Program-made: the position numbers and the translations under genes
The notes under the pieces: model-generated
Database searches by the model: none
Told to the model about the DNA's origin: nothing
The model's input: only the letters and a program-made list of their open reading frames with translations
Shown: piece after piece, positions 37,632 to 49,600 of the stretch
Position numbering within the stretch: position 1 is the stretch's first letter
Layout: every line of letters begins with the position of its first letter
DNA from: Aphrophora alni
Lineage: Eukaryota > Arthropoda > Insecta > Hemiptera > Aphrophoridae
Assembly: GCA_963513935.1 (NCBI GenBank)
Contig: OY740768.1
Location: 70,048,231 to 70,112,230 of the forward strand
Length of the DNA: 64,000 bases
Direction: 5' to 3'

Positions 37632-40600
37632 TTAACTTTATAAAATGTATCCACATGCTTTGATAAGAACAGTGTTTTATGTATCATGGTCATCCAAAAG
37701 AGTTTCTTAAAAATAATTAATTGTTATATGTAACATTTTTTTCCTCTTTACACCTTTACTTTATGTTAATTGGACTAATAAATGGTAACTAGGGATTAGG
37801 AAATACACAGAAAACACAAATCCATGAATCGAGTTCAAACCTGTGTGACCTTTGATAGTTTACTAAATCCTAACCTAACCTAACCTACACTCCTCCTCCA
37901 TTTAAGTACTGAAAATATATTGTATGACTTATCGTTTAAAAGAGTATTCAATTAAAAATAACTTGCATACTATGTACATTTATTTAGTCATGTTTTAAAA
38001 ATGATGGATATTTATTATTGGCTTTTGATAATATTTCACATTATGATATTCAGAGAGTTTTTTTGCTACAGTAATGTAAGTTTTTAAAATGTCTTTATGA
38101 AAATAAAATTTTGTACTTAATGAGTTATCGAAGGTAAAGAGGTAACATATTTGAATTAATGGAAGACTATTGAGTGATCTCTTATTTTATACCTTTATAT
38201 AAAAGAATTTTAGTAGTTAAGTTGTATAATTTTAAAATAATGAATTTTTAGCACTTTTTTACTTTGTACAGGTAAGGCTTTTGCTATTGCCAAGTAAAAA
38301 ACAAAAACACAAAAGTAAAATTCGACATGGTGACAACCCACAATTTTTGGAGAGCTTCCTTTTTCACAGAGTCAATCCAGGTATCTTTAATTACATTTAT
38401 TTATAATTACAAAGTAAGAATTAATAATAAGATTACACATAATTATCATGCAATTTTATAAAAATATAAATAAGTAAAAAAATATAGGCCTCAGATCAAA
38501 GTATAGTTGTAGACAACTTACATTTATAAAATATTGACTGTTATTTAGAAGTAGATTGGTTACATATATGCTGTCATCATGTCATCATCTTAAACATCTG
38601 TCATCATCTTAAGACAACTAATATATACTTCCTATATTTTATTTTTTCAAATTCTAGCTTTAGAAGCCATTTATACAAAATTAAAATTTATACGAAACTA
38701 TATTATTTCTATCACTAAATGTAGATTAATTTTCTACATTTTTAAATATTATTTAGTGCATTGTATACTGATTATTGCACAAATTTGAGTAATAATAATA
38801 ATAAACAATAAATAAATGAAAAATAACTTCAACCAACTACTATTTTGAGAAGATTTGACTGATCATATTGGTTAACAAACTCATCCAAAATATTGCAAAA
38901 TGCAACCTATACACACCAGTATTTGAACAAGGTCAAACAAAAATGATAACCTGTATATTTTTTCTATTGTTAAGAGATAATAAAGTCATATTTACAAATT
39001 TTAATATATTACTGCTTTTCTACAAATATCAGTACTTTAAATATGTAATAGATATGTCAAACTTTTCTGTAGGTACTAAACAAGCTTATGTAGTGTATCA
39101 AATTTTTTATAGCAGGTTAATTAAACTAAAAGTAATAATAATTGATGGAGTTATCTTCCACAATTTATACAACAAAATGAATAATTTCAATTTTTGGCAG
39201 TTTTCCAGTTTATAGTGAAAAAAAATATATATATATTGTAACGTTGAGAAGCCCTAAGTAAAAGCTTTGTCCAATTCAAAATGTTTAAACCTTGTCAGTT
39301 AGAAATAAATGTCAAACATAAACGTCACTCCAACACATAATAAATTTTGTTAAAGGATTTCTAAGGAAACAATACTTCGAAACTACAAAATTATTGAAAG
39401 GGCGAGGGCAGCGTGACAAATTAAATAGGAAGAGTTGAGTTATGTAATGTGACAACATGGGAAATTAGAAAGTTTGTGTACGCCCAAGTTAACAAAAGAA
39501 AAAGAGACAAAAAACTAGGCAGAGGTACGTTGAACTCAGCTAAGAAACAAGATTTAACGAACTTTGAAAGACGGTTAGAGTTTGAAAAATCAAATCCAAC
39601 CAACCAAAAAGAAGCGTCATCCAGAAATAAGCGAAGAAGGGGTAAAACGGGAAAACTCTGCGTAAGAATTAAAAAATCAGAAAAAGCAGTAAAGAACGAG
39701 CGTCGCAAGGGAGAGGAACTAGGAACAGGGCGAAGTTCGCCAAATCGTCGTAAAGTTGAAGAAAAGTTTTAAGTCATCGAATTATATTAAAATCATCGTA
39801 AAGTTAAAGAAGAGTTTTGATTAATTGACCAAGAATTCAAGCAACAGAGTGAGGTAGTTCAAGCTTCGAGATCGTCAAAGTGCCTATAAATTGGATTAAG
39901 TTTCTTGTGATATCTGCCATAAGTTCGAGGGATCATCTCACCTGTAAAACTCCAAGAAGACATCATTCCATGCTACTGAACCACGATAAGTTATCTGATT
40001 AGTTATTGTAGTTTTTACTTCAGGTTACCAAAGAAACCACGCCCCACTTTAAATAAAATCTGAGCTAGGCCGAGAGCCATTTAAACTTAAATTTCAAAGA
40101 GCAATCAAAGTAACTTCATTATATAATTGGTAAATTATACCTGGCGCCCAACAAATCAATAAAACAATTGAGATATTAAAATATAAAGACTAAATTAAAT
40201 TTACAATTAATGATACGATTTTGATGCACCTAATAATAATAAAATTGCTATGTTCTAGAATTAAGTATTTCATTGTGTTATAAATGTTTATGTCTAGTTT
40301 AAGTTGAATGGATGAGATTTAGTGATAAGATGAATAAATTTGAATACTCATATATGCATCAAATAATTTGAAGATTTAATTAATTCAACTGTTATATATT
40401 GGCACCCAACTTTAGGTGCAAATTGTATTTTAAAGAATAAATAATTTTAAATATGATAACGTAGTTGTGTTTTAATCAAAGTAATTAATTAAAAATAAAT
40501 AATAAAGGTTATAATTGGCGTCCAACTCGTGGTTTAATTAAAATTAAAATTTAGTTCACGTGGTGTAACCTGAAGGTAGCATTATAAGATAAGAGACAGA

Positions 40601-43600
40601 AAGACTATTAGATATAATTAATTTAATGTTAAGACGTAGTAATAGGATAAAAAATTATAAAAAGATGGCAAATAACCAAATAACAATGGGGTTTGATGAG
40701 GAGATTAATAATCAAATGGGGATAGAATCAGAAATGGATAGAGCTATAGGGATTAATAATAGTGAAAGTAATACTAATGAGGGTAATAATTCAGGGGAGA
40801 GTGAAAATTTAAAGGTGTATGGGACCCCAACGGTAGGATTAAACGAATTAATCGAAATCCTTAATAAAAAATTTGATGAAAGTAATAAAAATGCGGAAAT
40901 CCTAAAAACAAGCATCGATAAAAAATTTGAAGAAAGTAGTAAAAATGCGGAAGCCCTTAATAAAAAGAATTTCGAAGAAATTAGTAAAAATGCGGAAATT
41001 CTAAAAGCAAGCATCGATAAAAAATTCGCAGAACAAAATAAAAAGCTCGAGGAAAATAATAAAAAATTAGAAGAACTTAGTGGCAATGTTAGTCAAAATG
41101 CGGAGACAATGGACCGAAAATTTAATGAATTTGCGGAGAGATTCGAGAACAAGCTCGAAGAAATTAAATTAAGATCGGATACCACAGCCGAGACAATTAG
41201 GACGGAAATGAATGATAAATTAAATAAAATTGAAGAAAATTTCACCGATAAATTAGGTAATAGGTGCGAAGATTTAAGAGAAAATTTAAAAGAAATTGCA
41301 AGTAAAGTCGTGGAAGTAGAAAAGGATGTGCAAGAGAGCATTAAAGAAATCGAAATCACCGTAAACAAAAATTTAACTGAAAATCAAATTAACGTAGACG
41401 CTCAGATTGATAAGGTAAAGGAAAGTCAAGCTAGATCTAATAATAAAATTCTAGAAATCGAATCACAATGCCAAGAAAATTCACAAAAAATTAACCAATA
41501 TCAGAAACAAACGGACGAAATGAAAAATAAAGTGACAGAAGTAGATGAAAGATTAAGTAATTTAAAAACAAGGGATGGTATCATAATAAGGGAACCAGAG
41601 ATAAGGGATATTAGTTTTACAGGAAAAGAAAGATTCCCAATGCAATTTTTAAGGATCATAAAAGAAGTTAGCGTTAGTTACACACATCAAGGGAACATGT
41701 ATTGGTTAGATAGATATTTAAAAGATGAAGCATGTGTATGGTGGTTTCTACACCGTAGGGAAGTTAAAAACTTCGAAGATTTTGAAAAAATATTTATGGA
41801 TAAATATTTTAACGAAATGATACAAGCAAACATCCGAGACAGGTTGGAATTCGGAAAGTTTAAAGGAAAAATTGGGGATGAAGCTATCACATATGTGGAG
41901 AACATGATGTTGGAATGTTCAGAGTTAGAACCGCCGGTTTTAGAAGCCCAGTTAGTCCAAAAAATCGCTAAGCACTTTCACCCAACTACACTAATTGCTG
42001 TTATCACCAGGGGTGTGAAAACAAAGCAGGAATTTGTAAAACTATTGATGGAATTCCGACAGGCAGATGTACGACACATTAATAGTTACGAAGAAAGAAA
42101 TGGTAATTATAAGGCATCCTATCCACGCGACGAGAGAGAGGGAGAAGTTGTAAACAGGCCTTGGGGACAAATGAATGGGTACAACAGTAGACATTTACCG
42201 TTACGTCAGAATAGGGATGTTTACAGAAAACCAGATGTGCGTGCCGACATAAAAAATGGACCAGGGAACCGTTGGGAAGGTCGACAACCTGCAGACAGGG
42301 ACGGAAGAGGGCAAAAGTGAAAGTTGGAATGGAATGTAGACCTAGCGGATAAGAACAAGGCAACCATAAATACCTTATTCACCGATTTAAAAGATTATTT
42401 AGAGGACAATCACGACACAAGCGATATAATTAATGACATTAATAAATGTCCAGAAATTAAGTTAGTTTTTAATGAGTGTGTACAGGTCAGAGCGTTAATC
42501 GATACAGGTTGTGAGGTAAATTCGATATCTGAATCTTTCTACAACACAAATAAATTAAATTTAGGAGTTTTTGAAGAATTACCGGTAGCAGGAGTAAAAG
42601 TTATTGGAGCATTAGGTCTGCGTTCCAAAAGTGTTAAAAAACAAATTTTCATTAAAGTTAAGTTAGGAACAGAATTAATCGCCGTGCATTTTATAATAGT
42701 GCCAGAACTAATTCGAGATTGTATACTTGGGTTAGAGTTTTTATCAAGAAATCATGCAATCGTCAATTTTATTAATAATAAGTTAGAAATAGGAAATAAA
42801 TTAAACTATGGAGTTGGTAGAAAGGAAATTAAATTCGAGGATTCGTCAGAAGTTAATATTGAAAGTTTGAATAATTGCCTACAAATTGAAGAGGATAAAT
42901 ATGAATTTGATATAAACAAAATAAGCAATTTGGAACATGTACCACTTGAGAATAGGCAGCGGTTATACAGCATATTTAATAAATATAAAACAGTTTTCAG
43001 CAAAAAACCAGGATTAATTTCAACTTATTACCATAAATTTCAAGTAACTGATAGAACACCATACTGTCAGAGGAGTTGGCCAGTAGCAACTAAGTTTAGA
43101 GAAGCCGTTGATGCAGAGATTCAGAGAATGCTAAGTTATGGGATCATCGAGAGAGCAAACAGCGCATACATTAATCCTATAGTACCTGTATGTAAGAAAG
43201 ATGGGAGCGTAAGGATCTGTTTAGACGCCAGGACTATAAATGCGAGAACCATACCGGATTACGAAGGGATTCGACCAATCCAAGAGTTATTGACAATCGG
43301 TAAGAAGATCAGTTGGATGAGTAGTTTAGACCTAACTAGCAGTTTTTGGCAAATCCCGTTGCACGAAGATTGCAAGGATTTCACGGCATTTCTGTACAAA
43401 GGATTGTGCTACAGGTACAAAACCGTTCCGTTTGGGTTGAGCACAAGCTTAGCAAGTTTAACGCGAGGTTTGGACTCAATTCTGACGGAAGAAGTTAAAA
43501 GGAATTTAATTATGTATGTGGACGACTGTTTATGTATTTCGCAAAACTGGGAAGATCATGTGGACCAATTAGAAAAAATATTAAAGGTATTTCAAGACGC

Positions 43601-46600
43601 CAACTTAACAGTAAATTTTGAGAAATCTATGTTCTGCAGGAAAGAAATAGATTATCTAGGTTTTGTTATCACCACAGATGGTATCAAACCGCAAGAGCAA
43701 AAATTGATGGCAATTCAAAATTTTCCGCGTCCTAAGACACCAAAACAATTAAAAAGCTTTTTAGGATTAACAAATTTCTACCACCGGTTTTCAAAAAATT
43801 ACGCACAAACAACAGCTCCATTACAAGGACTACTGAAGAAAGGAACAAAATTTAAATGGACAAATAGTATTAACCAGAGTTTTTTAGCTGTAAAGGAGGA
43901 ATTTATTGAGGCTGTAACGTTAAAGCACCCAAATATGGAAAAGATGTTTTACTTACAGACAGATGCGTCCGATATTGCGTCAGGAGCACAACTGTACCAA
44001 CTCGATGACCAGAATAACATTGCTGTAGTAGGATTTACAAGCAGAACATTTAAAGGGGCTGAGAGATTTTATAGCACTGCCGAAAAAGAATTGTATAGTG
44101 TAGTATTAGGATTAAGGAAATTTAGGAATTATTTATTAGGGAGAAAAATAACCGTTATAACTGACAATAAGGCGATCACTTTCATTAACCAATGCAAACT
44201 ACTTAACGCTAGAATGACGAGGTGGATCTTATTAATTCAGGAGTATAACATCCAAATTCGACACTGCAAGGGAAAAGAAAATATTGTTGCAGATACATTG
44301 AGCAGATTCCCAGAGGATGGAGAATGTTCACAAGAAAATGGGGAGGACCGACTTGTACAAATCCAATTAGTGTTACAGAAGTTTAATCCAGAAGTGGGCG
44401 AACAGTTACAAAATATAGAAGTTTTACAGAAGAAGGATACAAAATTTAGGAATATAGTAGGTAAATTAGAAGAAAATGATCCAAAAATTTTAGAATGTTA
44501 TAAATTGTTTGAAAAAAAATTATTTCGCAAGGAAAGAGGAATGTGGAAATTAATGATTCCAGAAAAATTCATTGAAGTATTAATTAAGGAAATTCATGAA
44601 ATTTGCGGACATATAGGAATAAGCAAATGTTACCATAATTTTAAGGAAGATTTCACGGGAGACAAAGTCGCTAAAAAGGTCAGGGATATAATAATTAAAT
44701 GTTTACGATGTCAAAAATGTAAACATGACAACAAAGGTAGAAACGCAGAACTTACGCCTATTATACCAAAAGGTAAGGGTGAACTAGTGTGTGTAGACTA
44801 TTACGGACCATTGCCTCGGTCAGTCTACGGGTCAAGGTACATCTTAGTAGTGATTGACGCATTTTCTAAATACACAAAATTGTATAAGGTAAAAAACACA
44901 ACAACCGTAACAACATTAAATCAAATCAGGAAATACATTAAAGAAGTCCAATTACCAAAATACATACTTTCGGATAATGGTACACAATTTACATCCAAAA
45001 AATGGACAGAAGGGTTACAAGAACTGGGAATTAGACAAAGAACCGTTGCAATACGAAATCCACAAAGCAACTTGGCGGAGAGAGTAATGCGAAATCTAGG
45101 TCAACTTTTCAGGATCCTGTTACCTGACAATCACCAAGAATGGGGAAGGCTACTTGAAACTGTAGAAAGTTTCATGAACGAATCATACCATGATACAATT
45201 GAGTCAACACCATTAGAAGTACAATTTAATACACGTCCGACACGAATTTGGAAAAAATATTTAATTAATCCAGGCAACACAGAAACAAACGACATTGACC
45301 ACGGAGAAATATACTTACGAATTAAAAATAAAAGGGAAAAATTCGCTAAGAAGTTCAATGAACTGCATCCACCAACCGAATATCAGATAAATGATTTAGT
45401 ACTAGTAAGAGCTTGTATTCCGTCAAGCACAATTGAAAAACGATATCACAAGTTCTGTGAACTATATGAAGGACCATACACCGTAATCTCTAAGATAGGA
45501 AAAACTACTTATAAGTTAGCTAGTATTAAAAATAATAAAACTCACATCCGAGGTATATTTAATTGTAGATTATTAAAAAGGTTTCATAATTAATTAGAGA
45601 GTTAAGTAAACAAAAATAAATGAATTTAACTGTAAAATAAAATGTAAACAAACACATGTCCTACAGTTGAAGAGGGTCAAGGGAACAATGTTAATTGGGG
45701 TTTACAAGAAGGGTTTGTTGACTTGGGATTCTAGACAATGCCATTGTTAAAAAAAAAGGTTGACTGCAGTTTAGGTCATAAAGTCATTTAAAGGGACAGT
45801 AATTCTAGTGGGTTTTTAAATGAGAGTAAGAGTAGGTCATAAAGTCATTTAAAGGGACAGTAATTCTAATGGGTTTTTAAATGAGAGTAAGAGTAGGTCA
45901 TAGTCCATGTTACGATATGTATATGTGTATTATTAAAATAAGTTTAGTGTAAAGGTGTATCAAAAGCAAATTTTATCATTAATTATGCAATTAACATAAA
46001 ATTTCTTGGGACTTATGTAACGTTGAGAAGCCCTAAGTAAAAGCTTTGTCCAATTCAAAATGTTTAAACCTTGTCAGTTAGAAATAAATGTCAAACATAA
46101 ACGTCACTCCAACACATAATAAATTTTGTTAAAGGATTTCTAAGGAAACAATACTTCGAAACTACAAAATTATTGAAAGGGCGAGGGCAGCGTGACAAAT
46201 TAAATAGGAAGAGTTGAGTTATGTAATGTGACAACATGGGAAATTAGAAAGTTTGTGTACGCCCAAGTTAACAAAAGAAAAAGAGACAAAAAACTAGGCA
46301 GAGGTACGTTGAACTCAGCTAAGAAACAAGATTTAACGAACTTTGAAAGACGGTTAGAGTTTGAAAAATCAAATCCAACCAACCAAAAAGAAGCGTCATC
46401 CAGAAATAAGCGAAGAAGGGGTAAAACGGGAAAACTCTGCGTAAGAATTAAAAAATCAGAAAAAGCAGTAAAGAACGAGCGTCGCAAGGGAGAGGAACTA
46501 GGAACAGGGCGAAGTTCGCCAAATCGTCGTAAAGTTGAAGAAAAGTTTTAAGTCATCGAATTATATTAAAATCATCGTAAAGTTAAAGAAGAGTTTTGAT

Positions 46601-49600
46601 TAATTGACCAAGAATTCAAGCAACAGAGTGAGGTAGTTCAAGCTTCGAGATCGTCAAAGTGCCTATAAATTGGATTAAGTTTCTTGTGATATCTGCCATA
46701 AGTTCGAGGGATCATCTCACCTGTAAAACTCCAAGAAGACATCATTCCATGCTACTGAACCACGATAAGTTATCTGATTAGTTATTGTAGTTTTTACTTC
46801 AGGTTACCAAAGAAACCACGCCCCACTTTAAATAAAATCTGAGCTAGGCCGAGAGCCATTTAAACTTAAATTTCAAAGAGCAATCAAAGTAACTTCATTA
46901 TATAATTGGTAAATTATACCTGGCGCCCAACAAATCAATAAAACAATTGAGATATTAAAATATAAAGACTAAATTAAATTTACAATTAATGATACGATTT
47001 TGATGCACCTAATAATAATAAAATTGCTATGTTCTAGAATTAAGTATTTCATTGTGTTATAAATGTTTATGTCTAGTTTAAGTTGAATGGATGAGATTTA
47101 GTGATAAGATGAATAAATTTGAATACTCATATATGCATCAAATAATTTGAAGATTTAATTAATTCAACTGTTATATATTGGCACCCAACTTTAGGTGCAA
47201 ATTGTATTTTAAAGAATAAATAATTTTAAATATGATAACGTAGTTGTGTTTTAATCAAAGTAATTAATTAAAAATAAATAATAAAGGTTATAATATGTAA
47301 CATCTTATTAATAACATCTTACTCTATGTCCTTAATCAGACAAAATCACTGAACACAGTTATAAAGTAGACCACTACTCTAAATATGACAAATAACCATT
47401 TATTTAGCTCAGTTTTTATTAGATTTACAAAAAAGTATAACATTTTAAATTATCTAATTACTCTTTGTCTCTCTAACAAATAACCTTGAATCCTTAAAAT
47501 ATAATTTAAATAACCTAATAAAAATATATGAGTTTTTTAATTATAAAATTTGGGACAAATTACAATGTCAAAAACCCATAAAATTATTTATTATAAAGTT
47601 AGGATTTAGTAATACAAAAGACATTCAGTATAAAATCATAAAAATATCAACAAAAAGAGAAATGTGCAAAATTACATATAAAATTCTGTAGTAATATTAG
47701 GTAGGTGACAATGGTTGTAAAATTACTGGCTATATATTGACTTAATATATAAAACATACATGGACAATTACCATTGAGAAGAAACGAAAAATAAATTACA
47801 GAGTACAATTTTTTAAATAGGTCCCAATAAGTATTAAATACAGAATACATAGCTCCATACTTCAGAATACTTTTATGGAATATAAAAAAGCATTACTTGA
47901 CTTATACAATGCTTTACTAGTGGAGAATTGCTAGTCAAATGGAAGATTGACAAAATTATTCCTATTTGCAAACCCAGGAAGATTCTGCTAGAGCTTCATC
48001 CTATCGTCCAATATTTCTAACATCATGTCTAAGTAATGTTTTTGAGGGGATGGTAATGAAAGACTAAAGTGAAGATTGGAAGCAGATGGGCTGTTGAATG
48101 GAATTTGAATTCAGGCCGAGAAAAAGGAATATTGACTCCCTGTTATACCTAACAGATAAAATTAAGCCAACTTTCAGTGAAAAGAATTGTATAATTGCTG
48201 TTTTGATTGACTTTAAGTCAGTTTTTGACAAGGTGCCATTTAGAACCATCATCTTGCATTGTATAATATTGTGTATTAAAGGTAAATTGTTGAAATTATT
48301 TTGTAACTTTTTAAAAGGAAGGAAAATTAAAACATCAATATGTGGAACTGATTCTCAACTATCTATAGTATATAATGGAACACCACAGGGTGCAAGTGCT
48401 AAGCTCCAGACTCGTTATTATCATGCTACATGATATTAATCACAATTATCTTGAGTGTGTGGATTCATTGACAGAAATGTGTCTCTTGGCAGTTAATGCT
48501 GTACAACAAGCTCTAAACTTTATTCACCAGTAGAGAACCAAATGGAATTTTAAAATATTCAAAGCCAAAATTGAATGCACAGCTTTTACTAGAAGATATC
48601 TACCTAAGTATTTCCAACCTGCTCTGTCAATTGATGACTATAACTTTCGTTTCAACATCAACTCCAACCCCAAAATTCTTGGTGTATTCAAAGAGCTGTG
48701 GGGACCTCGCAAAATCAATGTACCAAGAAGTTAAATGCATTGAAAGTGATAGCCAGTAAGATTTGGGGTGCAAGTACATTGGTGCTAAACAGTTCTATTT
48801 AAGCTTTATTCATACTAAAATTATGTACTGCTGTGAAGTGTGGAGTACTGTTGGTTTCTGCCATCTTAGAAGACAAAACTGCGATCTCAGAATTTGTTTG
48901 GGTATCCTTAAAAACTAATATGATCAAGTACTTCTGAAAAGATTCTGGCACTTTCTCTGCATCATCTGAATATATCCTTTGCATTCTTCTGAATACTCCA
49001 CCACCTGGTAAATGAAAAACTTGTACAGCAATCTTTTCACAGTGACATTTTAAACATAGAACACTAAACATCATAGATTCCTGAGGTTTCACCTGTGCTA
49101 AATTTCACTCCATCCTCCTTTTAATTGGAGTGATTAAAGATATCAATGTTGCTCTGCCAATACCAGGAATAGATAATGAAAGGCCTTTATACATCTCCTT
49201 CTTCAAATATCACTGGAATATATTAACATTATATGTTATAATGATTATAACTGGGTCCTCACAAATGGATCTATAGAGAGGTGCTGATGCAGCTTTCTAT
49301 GATTAAACGTTGGGATTGGAATTTTTATTTCCCTCCAGCACTACTTGTAGTACTAATGATAAACTTTTTGTTACCAATGCATTACTAGTTCACTAAATTT
49401 ACTCTAATAAGAACAAAAAACTGTACATTGTCTAATTATAAATCATCACTACAAATAACTAAAAAATATACACCAATCTGACTTTTCTTTTTACACAAAT
49501 GAAATTTATGATATGCTGACAATACTGCAGCAGATTAAAAATGTATGCTTCCAGTGGATTCCCAGCCATTGTGGAATCCCAGCAAATTAAAGAGTAGATC

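Larger units (their letters stand above)
36203..38271. other. Syt14 intron 4
   Basis: It contains a T59 homopolymer (37572-37630) and a CCTAA tract (37869-37887). No coding sequence or transposon recognised. Confidence 0.5.
39237..40513 (+). repeat. 5' LTR
   Basis: It is identical by eye to 46016-47292. It holds a TATAAA (39885-39890) that could be the promoter, an AATAAA near 40437, a basic 107-codon frame (39449-39772) and two primer-binding-site-like motifs in its 3' half. The length is large for the family. Confidence 0.93.
39237..47292 (+). mobile_element. Gypsy-type (Ty3-like) LTR retrotransposon, apparently complete
   Basis: The 8056-bp element comprises two LTRs of 1277 bp (TGTAAC..GTTATA), a primer-binding site, gag, pol and a short 3' non-coding region. 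Flanking ATAT on both sides (39233-39236 and 47293-47296) fits a 4-bp target duplication, although the site is AT-simple. Pol order protease-RT-RNase H-integrase defines the gypsy order; no env is seen. The LTRs show no difference by eye, so insertion is recent. It sits in Syt14 intron 5 in the gene's orientation, so its LTR polyadenylation signals could affect the host transcript (inference). Confidence 0.95.

Noticed and set aside
40712..41368. Minus-strand frames opposite gag (124 and 91 codons)
   Set aside because: They mirror the repetitive purine-rich gag coding strand and have no domain.
45594..46015. env gene in the gypsy element
   Set aside because: Only about 420 bp of stop-rich sequence lies between pol and the 3' LTR.
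48799..49092. Minus-strand 97-codon frame
   Set aside because: The plus strand here continues the decayed LINE ([15 protein letters not shown] block), so the minus frame is a shadow.
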